Below, piece by piece: positions 1 through 10,987 of a DNA stretch of 64,000 bases (positions within the stretch are counted from its first letter, which is position 1; the number at the start of each line of letters is the position of its first letter). The notes below the pieces were generated by a model. That model was given only the letters and a program-made list of their open reading frames with translations, did not search any database and was not told the DNA's origin. The translations under genes and the position numbers were made by a program. The DNA comes from Lingula anatina (lineage: Eukaryota > Brachiopoda > Lingulata > Lingulida > Lingulidae): contig NW_019775347.1 of assembly GCF_001039355.2 (NCBI RefSeq), forward strand, positions 367,306 through 431,305, written 5' to 3'.

Positions 1-1110
1 TACTGCAACAGATACAAATAATACTATGACTAAGCACACTAAAAGCACAAAAAAGAAGAAGAACCAAAAGCAAGCAGAGGTTCCCATGTGTACAAGTTTC
101 ATGGGTTGGGGAGACAACTTCTCTCGGTGATTGATATAACAGTAAAAATATAGAAATACCATGACACCCTAATTGATTGTTAATTGGGCTGGTGTCACTT
201 TTCACGTCAATTGATACTTCAATATGCCAACGTCACCTATTTTACCTCTACAAGGATTAATTGCCATTTAGCACTTATGCACTATTCACTGCAAACAACT
301 TTTCAAATGTTCTACCCATTAAGCAAAACCACTGTATTGACAAAACAATTATAATCAGAAAGTCACACTATGCTTCTTACTGTTAAAAGCTATAAAGGTA
401 TAGTTTTACAGTACAGCCATAATACAGATCACATAAAATGATTCTTTAAAAAAACGTACACTTCGGAGAAGAAGAAATTTTCTCATCTGTGTAGAGGACT
501 TCGTTCTATAAAACAAAAACAATATCAAACATTATCCATGCAACTTACAACCACAATGTTTTAAAATACTTTCATCACTTATTTTTTTTTTCAACTTGCT
601 AGGCCAGACATAAAGATATATAAGCTGGGAATAAGATGTGAGCAGTAACAGAGGGGTGGGGTGGGGGTGAGGGGATGGCTGGCATGCAGTTCCACACCTC
701 AAGGATTGTGAAAAATAGAACAATATGTGTTGGAGGATTAAAAATACAAAATGGGGGAAATAAAAACATAAATCAACAATCATTTTAGCCTATAAACAAT
801 ATTCAGATTACAAAAAGTAAAAAAAAAGTCTCATAATCTGAATAAGTTGCATGCTATTATAATATAAACAGATTATAGTCTTTGCAACAATGTGTTACTT
901 ATCTACAGCAGAACAGGCTGCAGCAGTGCTATACTTGGACACAATAACACAGACTGACAATCACGACTTATTTGACATGATCCACAAACAATATAACAGC
1001 ATGGGAATCACGTCGACCTTTGCAGTAGTGCCTGGCTGTTAGATAAGCAGAAGCCACTAGGTCACCACTAGCCTGTGAATAACCTACCAAACTACACGGT
1101 GCTGCACATA
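1..1110. other. No gene resolved; probable PRC1 3' region
   Basis: AT-rich sequence with no recognisable protein similarity. It probably includes the PRC1 terminal exon and 3' UTR, but none of the possible minus-strand acceptors here leads to a PRC1-like tail. Confidence 0.3.
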
Positions 1111-1287
1111 TAGGCATCCATTACACATTTAGGCATCCCCATTACACATACAGGCATTCCCTTTACTAATATAGGCATCCCCATTCCACATACAGGCATC
1201 CCTTTTACTAATATAGGCATCCCCATTCCACATACAGGCATCCCCATTCCACGTACAGACACACCCTTTGATACAGGCATCCCCATG
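1111..1287. repeat. GC-richer minisatellite, unit about 20 bp
   Basis: About nine tandem copies of a unit near CAGGCATCCCCATTCCACATA, with an alternating variant containing CCCTTTTACTAATA, so a roughly 40-bp higher-order unit is visible. It lies downstream of the resolved PRC1 exons, in the 3' UTR, last intron or flank. Open frames across it are repeat artefacts (GMGMP-type repeats). Confidence 0.85.
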
Positions 1288-2489
1288 TATGAACTTTTTC
1301 ACATGAGAGTGGTTACCACCATTATTAAGTTGGTAACAACACATGCAGCACAGTAAAGTAATGCTCGACATGGACCCAACCACACCCTCTCTCCCTCTCT
1401 CTCTCATGTAATTAACAAAGTAACAAGTGTGAAGCCAAACTATCCAGCCCATAATTTTCTACAATTATTTCTTGCTGCTATCTTCTTGCAGAAGCTGTCA
1501 CTGGATGATGAAATAAAGTTGGTTTCAAATGCTTCAACATTTATTTTCATCATATGCTATATAACAGACGAACAATTCATAGAACTTTCATCTTGATGTA
1601 ACAGAGTCGGGTAAAATATGAAATCATACAATCCCTCGTTGCCACCAATGTTTATAATTTTCAAGTAAATGTCATAAATTCTACATTTACCCAACACACA
1701 CATCTGTACTGAAGTTTACCACCAAGACAGTGTCTTGGTGGGAAACTTTAGAAACCATACCAGTGACTTATCAGTGCATGCTTTCTTTCCCCACAAACAA
1801 TCCACCATGTGAGTACTAGTAAGTCCATTCTTTTAACCAGCCATTAGCCACAACATACTGTTATCTGTCAACCAGGAATGAGACTAAACACAGATTTACA
1901 TTTTAAAATGTGTTGCTGTCAAATAAAAATGGATAGTTAGCAAATGCTGAGAGAGAGAGAAAAAAAAATACAAGAATGAAAAGATTAGCAAATTAAAGAT
2001 GCAAAGTAGTGAAGCAAGGGAAGCTTTCCAGGAATAAAGTGAGAGTATTAGTGATGCAGCAGCATGCACACTGCTCAGGATACAAGTTCTAATGTAATAA
2101 AATTTGTTGCTATCAAACACTTTGTATAAAAAAGCAACCAAAATAACAGATGGATTTTTTTATCATTCAAGCTTAAACACTTTGTATTTATGTAACATCT
2201 TGAAGATCTTCAACACTCATAAATCACAACTTACTAGAGACATTCAAAGAACAAAAAATGGAGAATAGCCATCTATGCTTTGAAGTTTTTCATCAGTTTT
2301 CATTGAGGACAAAGTGTTAAAGTGCCAAAACTGACGAATAAATACATCAAAACAAAGTCATCACCTTCAATTTCAACAACTATTCTGTTAAAGATATTAA
2401 TAATCCTACATCTATGTAAACTAAAAGAAAACAGAAAGCTTCCCCACAGTTTAATCATGCCAGCATCATGCAACACAAGCACTACTTAC

Positions 2490-5400
2490 TGCAAAGTCTT
2501 GGTACGTGATTGTGGAGCCTATTGACACGGTACTTGCATTATGAATACCTCTGACTCCTCCGCCTGCACTCAGGGTCGTGTGACTGAAGATGTTGGACTG
2601 GTCACCCACGACATTCTGCTGGGTGTTCTCGCCCAGCACTTTGCGCTGCATCCGCTGCTGTGTTGGCCGCAGTCTGCGGGGGGTCTGACCAGAAAGAAGA
2701 CAGAATTCTTTTAAAATATGAACAGCGCTAGATGTTAGGATTAGGGTACATATTAATTAAGCTATTGAGTCCTTTCCCCCCTTCTTAAAGAAAATCTTCA
2801 AATCTGCCCTTTCGACCTACCTTGGATGACATTGTTTTGCCAGCAGACTTTGGTGGGAGTCCAGCTGGTGAAGGGAAGACGGTGCCCCCAATTAATGTTG
2901 TAGACCGTGGTGTCTTTGTGGTGTCATTCAGCTGATACAAAAACAGGAAGTTTGAGATAACATTTCAAAAAGTGCTTGCAGCAAGGACATCATGCACCTA
3001 AAATAACTATTTACATACTACCTACCTTCATTTTCTAAAGTGAACTAATTAAAGTCCTGTTTGCACAGGTTCTCAACTCACAATGCTAAAAAAAGTTGTC
3101 CTGTGTTGAATAAGGAAACATAATGATGCAGTTGAAATAAAACATAAATAATAAATACTTAAAGGCATAATAACTCTTTGTATGAGACCTATATTTCACA
3201 ATAAAAACCTTGTGAATAACTCATAGAAATATAATATATTCTGTTTTACCACAAAAACAGCAGTTATAGCTTTTATTCTGATATTTGAACTTGTCTTTAG
3301 ACCACGTGACCTCCATTGATGTCTATACTTTGTTAAAATCTCTTAAGAGATTTTAACAAAAAACCAAACTTGAAAAAACCAAACTAGAAAAAAACCAGGG
3401 ACTAACTTTGAATGTAAAAATGGATTCATTAACCATTGGTAAGTATGGGAAAATTGTTGTTTACTCCAGGAAAATTCATTTTTTGGCCGAAACGAAGAGT
3501 TATTATTGCTTTAACGGAGCTAAGCAATGTATGGCTACCAGAAACACCGTACCTTTCTCATCTTGCTGTTTGGAGTCTTGGAAGGAGTGAGAAGGAACCG
3601 TCTCTTGGCGGAGGGCGTGGCTGGCTTACTGCCAAAGATCATCTCTTCCTCTGTCACCTTGGCATTTCTTTGATGCTGGGAACAAACAGACAGCATTAGT
3701 CAAAATGAGAGTGAAATCCTAAAACATCTCAAAGCTATCTTCACTTAAAATTCAAGATGTGATTTATGCTGAAATCAGTTTGTGACTGTCTGGTTAACCG
3801 ATTTCCTCTCTTGTATTAAGAAAAATCCTCTTTAGTCACTTTAAGGAATTGAATGTCCATCAGATAAATGTGGCTTTTAAGGAGTCCTAAATGGACTCTA
3901 AGGAAAGGAGGATCAAAGGCTGGTAAGTCCGAGGAAAATACCATTTACCCCAGGAAAAACGTCAGCTTTGAGTTTTTCAAGGTAATATTTTATGCTCGGC
4001 AATTTTAACACAGAGTGTAACTGCAATAAGCTCAATGCATGGTGTGAACAAAGAACTGGCCCTTACCCTTTCTAATTTCTCCCTCTCCTTCTCCAGCCTG
4101 TGGATCTCCCACTGCTGTTCAATGTAGTCCACAAACTCCACACCTCCCACTAGGAACTGCTTGCTGTGCTCTGTTTCCCACTGCTGTATGGCTGTCTTGA
4201 CCTCCTGCTCCACCTGGTGGCAAGGTAACAAGGTTCAAAACTGATCACACTTTGAGGAATAGGAGAAGGGCTTGACATTTGTAAAAGTTGGGAAACGTCT
4301 GGTACATTGTGTGAGCACACCCTTAAATTTGTCTTGCACAACCAAAAGATAAATGAAAACAAACAAATAAAAATATGAACAAACAAATAAGATTAAATAA
4401 AATGCTTTAAATTTGTAGAACAAATCTACAAAACTGTTGTGCCTATTTTCAATAATTTCAGTTCCTCTCACCTTTGGTAGCTGTTTCTCTATTTTCTTCC
4501 TCTGTTTTTCCTCTTGCAGCAAAGCACCCCCTCTGTTATTGTGAAACCTGTTTGGATCTGCAGCTTTTTTCTGTAGAGACCACAAAACAAATAATGAAAT
4601 AAAAATAATTATAATGGTGATAATTAATTACAAAATATTTATCTTCCAACAATCAAAGCAAAATGCATTTTGTTTTAATCTGAACAAGTAAACTTGTTTG
4701 TAATCAACTGACAAATAGTGACAATTACTGCAGATTTTGGGCATTTGAACAAGTGTAACAATTTGATTCAGAAATAAAAAAGCACCTCAAAAACTTTGAG
4801 TTCACACCACATTTCTTGCCACTTGTGGACCCTGTCTAGGAGAGCTTTATTCTCTTCGTAGTAATTGCGAACTTTTGATAACTCTACATCATGTTGTTCA
4901 AGCAACTCTTCTGTAAAATTATCTGAAATGAAAGAAAATAAGGGAAGAAATGAAAAATTTAAATGTACTAAAGCAATTAAACAGGATAGTTTTTTGGATA
5001 ACTTTTCTTATTGCCATCATCACACTGGGTGAAATAAGGAGTTTTATAAGATGTTTCAGCACCTTGAGTGTTCTTCTTTATAATCCAACTTTTAAGTTTA
5101 TCATCCAAGGAAGTCAAATTCTTTTAGCTGTCAATCATCTACCAATTCAAGGTCCTAACCAACTGTAGATTGCTTCAATGCGCCAAACAATTGCAAAAAC
5201 AAGTGGCAATGGCATGTAACTTTGCTTCTGATCAATGTGAGATCTTATTATCAAGCTTTACATCAATCCTTAGTACCTATGCAACAGTAAGATTTTCTTC
5301 TCTTAATTTTACTGTAAATGAAACCACATGTAACAGACTGAAGGACCCCTGGTTTTTTAACCAAAGGATGATCCATGTAGAATGTCAAGGAGTTTAGAAA

Positions 5401-8400
5401 AAGCAATGAAACTGGTGAAAAGTGTGGAATTAAAGCAAATGAACTGATGGCTGGCTGGCATGACACTTTGAGTGCTCAGTAGTCAGCTGGGATGAAAATT
5501 GAGAATAAAAAAATGATACTAACCATCATTAAAAGCTGTGAACTCCTCTCTCTTCTCCTTTGAATAAAAACATTTATCCCACCAGTTGGACAGCTCTGTC
5601 CTGATGCCTTCCACAAACCTCTGGATGTTCTGTAATTTCAGCTGTTCACAACGGGCTATTTCGTCCCGTATCTGAAGATATATTTTAAAAGCAAATTTGA
5701 TACAATAATGAATGCACAGGCACTCTCTTGGGTTGTCAGAAAAAAGAAAGTATGAAGAAAAGTCTGGGTGGCCTCATGACATAAGGTATGGGGGCAGCAT
5801 GACAGGAAGAAAATACCAAGGAAAAAAAAAAGCAGATAGCTGATTTAAATATATATATATCTGAATAGTATACAAGTATCAATTTTCAAACATGCAAGTG
5901 AATACTTACTGCCTGTATGACTTTGGGTTTAATGCCTTTGTTAGCTTCTTTAAAAGCACTCCTCTCCTCCTGTGGAATAACCAGGCGGTCCCAAAGCCAA
6001 AACAGCTGCTCATTTAACTTTTCCACAAGATCTTGGGCATCTTGCTTTTTCTGTGAGAGCTGCATGAAACAAATTATAGTTTCACCTTATTAAAATGATT
6101 TGAAATAGAGTGTTAATTGTTTCATTCTATTTCAAATCATTTTAATTATAGTTTCACGTTATCAAAATGATTTGAAATAGAATGAAACGATTAACATTTT
6201 CTGTTGAGCCAAGTCAACACAATTTTAATTTAAATCAAAATGCTATTTAACTACAATATAAGAATCTTTCAAGATTTGGTAGCTTGGACGAAAGAAAAAT
6301 ATGAGCAGGTGAGAGGGGAAAGTATGATTAAAAAAATAAGAAACTGACAAATGTGTCATAAAGTTGACTTACATCTTGGTGCAAGTCTTTCAGGGCAGCC
6401 ATGTTCTCTTTGGATAACAGGAAAGCCTCCTCCTCTTCATTGATAATGTCTTTTTCAAATGATGTGTTGGGACACTGGTCAAGTGCTTCTAAAATAGCTG
6501 CTATCTCTTTTTTGGTGTTCAGGAAAACAGTGTGACGCTTTTCCTGCAAACGAGGATAAAACACTGCCTAAAGATCAATGACTTGTGTCACTTACATAAT
6601 GACAACTCGGTATAAACATGCTGCAAGACAACTTGGTCCAATTCCCTTCAAGAATTTAAAAGCATTTTGATATTGGCAAAATGTTATACCTGAAGGCAAA
6701 GCACTAAATACAAACATGATGTTGGGTGGTTAAAAAAATATGGGTGGTTAGTCCCGTGTTGAGGTGGAAAAAGTGGGGGTCAGGGAAAATTGGCAAAAAA
6801 AAAAAAAAAAAAAAAAAAGTTTGTATATTCTATTGTGAAATATTAAAAGAGACAGATTTAATTTCTTTAAAAAGCCTAATCACTATTTCTTACTCTCTCT
6901 TCCTCCAGTGACGCAATATGTTCCCTTAATGAGTTCAGTTCCTCCTCACTGGGCACTGTGCCTGAGGGAATGTAATAGGGTGTTGTACACAGGATGTCAC
7001 ACACATGCTGGTCCTGCTCACGCAGCTTCTTCAGGGTTTTCAATCTGTTATGTTTCTCTTTTTGCATGATGTCCACTTTAGTCCGGAGCTCCTTCTCAAG
7101 CTGAAGGATTGATATACCATCTGGGGGCTACAAATATATAAAAAACTGAATTATAAATGGTGGGTGATTTGTATGCAAAATAATTTTCAGAGTCCAGAAT
7201 TTATCTAGAATTGATCAATGTAGAAAGGAATCAACATATCTTGGATATTAGACTGGGTTCCCACCCCTTGATTGATCTAACAGGATCTCCACGGAGGTTT
7301 TCCCCCTAAATTGTTTTCAGCTTAAGTGGCTTAGAAATCTGGCACGCCTACTAAAACGGCTAAACAATAGTTTATTACTCCCTATCAGCTTCAGTAGGCA
7401 TCACAGGCATCTCAGCCAGTTACGCACATAAATGAGAATCCCCTTGGAGATCCAAAGTTAGTACGATAATCTCTGGGACCTGTCTCTTATAATCCTCCTA
7501 GACTATTTTCTTTATTATATATCCAAAGAATCACATTCTCCTTTACCTCATAGGGTTGTACAGCGAGCTCTTTGCTCAGTTTCAGCATGTCTGCACCATA
7601 TGTTTCCACATTGCGCAGCAGGTTGGTCTTCAGAGATTCCTCCTCCTTCACCATCTCTTCCAGCAGGTTACGCAGGTGCAGGAACACAACGTCCGTGCGC
7701 TCTCGTCGTTGCTCGTCCAGAATCCCTATCTCGTCCCAGATGTTTTGTAATCTGTTCAGCGTGGTGCCCAGGCACTTGCCCAGCTCCTGCTGCATCTCCT
7801 CATGACTGGAACATAACAATGGAACAGTGAACAGTGTGAATGTAGTCTTATTAATTTAAAGTATGTTTTTCAAATATCACCAGATTGCAATCAAACCTAA
7901 AATTGTCAGGCCGAAACCACACTCTAATGACCAGTAAGGACTGATGAAAAATTCAGGACTTACTGAAAATGTTGCTTAGTAGGTCCAAGGGAGTAGCAAC
8001 AATTTTAAGAACTGCCATTCCTTATTCAAAGTTAGTCCAGCAAACTTTTTGTAAATGCTGATCTGAACGCCTAGCTGTTTTATTAAGTTTTCAGTTTCTA
8101 CACTATTTAGCATACTTATCAATATAACTTAATTGCTAATGAAGTTAATGACACAGGGCAACCTGGTTCAATTATTGATATAATGACAGTGAGGTTTGCC
8201 TGACAAGTTTCAGATACAAAAGGGATTAGATTCACGCATATTGACAGTGAAATGATAAACACAGTAACTTATGAAACTTGTAAACATTTTTGTAAATTAC
8301 AGGAACAGCTAATAAAACTAGATTTTAAATTGTTATTGAGCAGACTTTTACATTATTAAATTTAAAAATTCTGTCAGTTACCAAACTTATCACACTGCCA

Positions 8401-8918
8401 AGTTCAAAACTGCTTTGAAGTAGTACAGTAGCTTTACCAGAAATGATAATTTGGCTATTACAATCCAAGCTTAGTCTCAACTAATTTGGAAGTTCTGGAG
8501 ATCTGACATTGAACTTCGTTCTAGTAGTGATATGATTCCATTGGAAGTCTTTTTTTTCTGTATGTGCTACCTTCATCATCCCCAAAAATCATACAGCTGT
8601 GCCACCTTTCTAACATCGATTTTAACACATTAACTCAAGCAAGCATGAATTATTTGTACAAACCCCCCAACAAAGTCATTAACTAACCGAAATTCCATGT
8701 AAAACAACCAATACTTCTTACGTAAGAAGTATATTACTGTATTGGATATTATAAGTACATATAATTCTATTTAACATTGCATGTGCTGCAGGCCACATAA
8801 AGTTGGTCACCGCCGGGTAAACGTTATCATCACCGCTATATCTGTCTAAGATTAAATCTTGACCCGAAAAACTGTATATGCGACTATTTTGCACTTATTC
8901 TTACCTTCTCGCGGACAT
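2490..8918 (-). CDS. PRC1: Protein regulator of cytokinesis 1 (PRC1/Ase1/MAP65 family), 12 exons resolved, 3' end missing
   Basis: PRC1 dimers cross-link antiparallel microtubules at the anaphase spindle midzone and recruit kinesin-4 and Plk1 for cytokinesis. Reading the minus strand, exons are 8905-8918 (ATG), 7547-7805, 6894-7127, 6373-6543, 5910-6059, 5524-5671, 4786-4922, 4472-4570, 4067-4213, 3553-3675, 2821-2931 and 2490-2684. All junctions are GT-AG, phases agree, and about 596 codons are open (human PRC1 is about 620 aa). Family landmarks: IWDEIGI near the N-terminus, LREQDQ..CDILC and PNTSFEKDI in the rod, then the spectrin-like microtubule-binding segment with ADPNRF..NRGG.LL.EEK and [10 protein letters not shown]...[12 protein letters not shown]. 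The C-terminal tail is basic and Ser/Thr-rich (KTPNSK, KTPRST, TPRRLRP). It ends TYQDFA at a GTAAGT donor. Reading through adds VSSACVA and a stop. The true terminal exon lies between 1 and 2489 but I could not fix it. Introns carry several MITEs. Confidence 0.92.
3159..3514. mobile_element. TTAA-flanked MITE, copy 1 (piggyBac-like), in PRC1 intron 10
   Basis: The left end is TTAA followed by AGGCATAATAACTCTT. The right end is AAGAGTTATTATTGCT followed by TTAA, so terminal inverted repeats are flanked by TTAA, the piggyBac target. Inside are CACGTG (3303-3308) and a perfect 30-bp palindrome (3330-3359) centred on CTTAAG. The right end is only 38 bp from the exon 10 splice donor. No transposase is encoded. 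Full-length relatives are at 11531 and 32647, and a truncated one at 51911. Confidence 0.75.
6084..6186. repeat. Alternating inverted/direct repeat in PRC1 intron 4
   Basis: The 19-mer AAAATGATTTGAAATAGAG appears direct, then inverted (CATTCTATTTCAAATCATTTT), then direct again within 100 bp. The DNA can therefore fold into two alternative hairpins. It looks like a local inversion-duplication scar. Confidence 0.7.
7253..7470. mobile_element. Foldback MITE, family GATCGATC, in PRC1 intron 2
   Basis: A ~215-bp non-coding element starting CTGGGTTCCCACCCCTTGATTG and ending near CCCCTTGGAGATCCAAAGTTAG. It shares the internal motif CGCCTACT-AAA-CGGCTAAA with copies at 13029, 21832 and 29199. The ends pair through the GGG..CTCGCTAAATTG / CAATTTAGTGAGAACCCCC inverted repeat, which is clearest in the 13029 copy. 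Confidence 0.6.
8711..8732. repeat. Perfect 22-bp palindrome in PRC1 intron 1
   Basis: ATACTTCTTACGTAAGAAGTA followed by T reads identically on both strands. Its core TTACGTAA matches the PAR-bZIP (D-box) consensus. It lies about 190 bp downstream of the PRC1 start codon. Confidence 0.7.
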
Positions 8919-10987
8919 TATTTTGTCTATCTATTAATGTTGGTCATTTAAAATCACAGCGATCCTTCAAGTTTCCATGTAGGGTTTCAAATCAAAATTT
9001 GTGACCTGGCCTAGTTTCTGATTGGCCAATTTCAATACTACCCGTCGTCCCATAAACTTCCTGTAACAAGACGCTCCAAAGTCGAGGTTTGTCCTCAATC
9101 AAAACAATCCCTCAGCACAGGAACAGTTTAAACTTATTTCAAATAACTCCAAATGCCTTGATAAATCTGTTGCTTATATAAATATTTTTACCCACTGAAG
9201 GTTTATCCAAGTTTTACTTATTTTTTTCAAATAAAGAAAATTATGTAATGTTTATTTTCCATACCAGTAAATATAATCTTGCTACCCAGTACATTATAGC
9301 TTGTTAAAAGAGTATTTCAATCTGGTGTATGTTGAGATTTTGAAAAAAGATTAATTTCTTTGTAATTAACCTTAAAGAATAATACATAGTAAATTATGAA
9401 CATATTTTGATGCCACTTTTCTTTAATTTAACAAATAAAATTGATTTTTCCATATGCCCAAAACACTGAATACAAATGCTTATAATATTTCATAGTTAAG
9501 ATTCTTTGCCATGAGAAAAAAATACAATAAATATAGAATATTAAAAAAAAAAATGAATTAAAAAAATGACACTTAAAGACAACATTATCCTAATCAGTCA
9601 TGGTTATCCTCATCTAATGCATGTGCAAAATAACTTAAATTATAAGTCATGTGCAAAATAATTTTAATTATAATTAAGTTTTTCTACAAGGTTAGAATTA
9701 ATAAAAAATGTTACTGTATTGGATTCCATCAAAGTAAAACAAAAGCAAATACATATTTCAACTTTGTTATTATTTAATATATATTATTTATTAAATTGCT
9801 TCATTCAGATAACATTTTGTGCAAAAAAGTGCACTATATCTATATTTTCAATTGAGCTGCTCTTTCTTAAGCTAAAATTTATATAACAAACCATTACACA
9901 TACTGTTTGATATTACTTGCATCAACTCAAATAATACGTAGCCCTCTATGTGTGTTAATTACCTGTATGTACTACAATTACATACATTCAGGAATCATAA
10001 TGTCCTAATCATGGTTCTATTAAACCTTACGTTTAGACAGTTCACCTAAAGTATGTCTGTATGGTAAATTAAATGGGAACTTAGTCCTCCTCCAGAAATG
10101 AATCAACTTTTACTATGTAGGTTTCACAAAACAATGCTTTCTCCTGATTAAAGCTTTGTTCAGAGAATTTTACAATATGGCCCCTCTATTTTATAACTAA
10201 ATCTAGAAAAGCACAGACACCTGTAAACATCAAAGTGAATTATGAACGCCAATTAAGAAAAAAATTAACATCAAATTTCTAGCACCATAGGAATGAAAGT
10301 AGGTCAGTTTATTGCTGTAAAAAATTATCATAAATATATTAGTCTGTGGTGTTAGCCACTATGGTAGTCTATAGTAATTAACTGGTACACTTACTGACAA
10401 ACTACTAGTAAATATGGGACTTTTCAAAGATTTTAATGTACATGTATATATAACTTGTGACAATTTAAGCAGATTATTTTGTCTACAAGTGACCAGTTGA
10501 TTAAAATACAAAATTATGGAATCTTTAATTATGCATACTCAGTAGATATATTACTAAGTACATGTATCTAATTAAAATATGCTATAACTTATGTGTATGG
10601 ATAACTGCTTGGATAAGTTTTATTATCAATAACTGTATATTAAATGTCTCCTGGTGTTATATATGTAAATTAACTGGGCTTGTGTTTAATCAATATATAT
10701 TAATCTGTGAATAATAAGGTATTTATATGTGTAATGCATCTTGATTGAAATTCAATCTGAATTTACTGAAATTATATATATATATTCTACTGTATCTCTC
10801 CAATGATTTCCAATAAATGACACCTTTTTGAAAGTCTGTATTGTTTCATCTCATAAAAATGCAATCAGGACAGAAAAAAACTTAGATAGTGATCATAAAA
10901 AATCAAAATGTCAACCTTCCTACAAGAACCACTACCACTTGTGTTTTCTGTGACTGGTGAGGAAGTGATGTTCTATCTCAAGTGTGA
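8919..10987. other. Intergenic DNA between PRC1 and UPB1
   Basis: Holds the PRC1 upstream region and the UPB1 3' flank. Apart from the promoter motifs noted and possible minus-strand polyadenylation hexamers (for example TTTATT at 10619), I see no coding signal. It is very AT-rich with simple-sequence stretches. Confidence 0.6.
8986..9030 (-). promoter_or_regulatory. Possible cell-cycle promoter elements of PRC1 (CHR plus paired CCAAT boxes)
   Basis: Upstream of the PRC1 ATG (8918) the minus strand has TTTGAA at 8986-8991. About 30 bp further upstream, ATTGGCCAAT (9021-9030) gives back-to-back CCAAT boxes on both strands. A CHR (TTTGAA) just downstream of CCAAT boxes is the known layout of late cell-cycle promoters bound by DREAM/MuvB and NF-Y, and mammalian PRC1 belongs to that class. 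The motifs are seen directly; the function is inferred. TTTGAA is common in AT-rich DNA. Confidence 0.4.

Noticed and set aside
960-1071. Another candidate PRC1 last exon (ASGDLVASAYLTARHYC...)
   Set aside because: In frame with a stop, but no family resemblance and a weak pyrimidine tract.
1092-1452. GMGMP-repeat open frames
   Set aside because: They are translations of the minisatellite on the minus strand, with no splice or start context.
1896-1941. Candidate PRC1 terminal exon after a strong minus-strand acceptor (TTTTCTCTCTCTCTCAG)
   Set aside because: The acceptor is good, but the 16-residue product (HLLTIHFYLTATHFKM) is unlike PRC1 tails; could be an alternative end, not supportable.
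7556-7830. Three plus-strand frames around 7.6 kb
   Set aside because: Shadows of PRC1 exon 2, which has the splice sites and homology.
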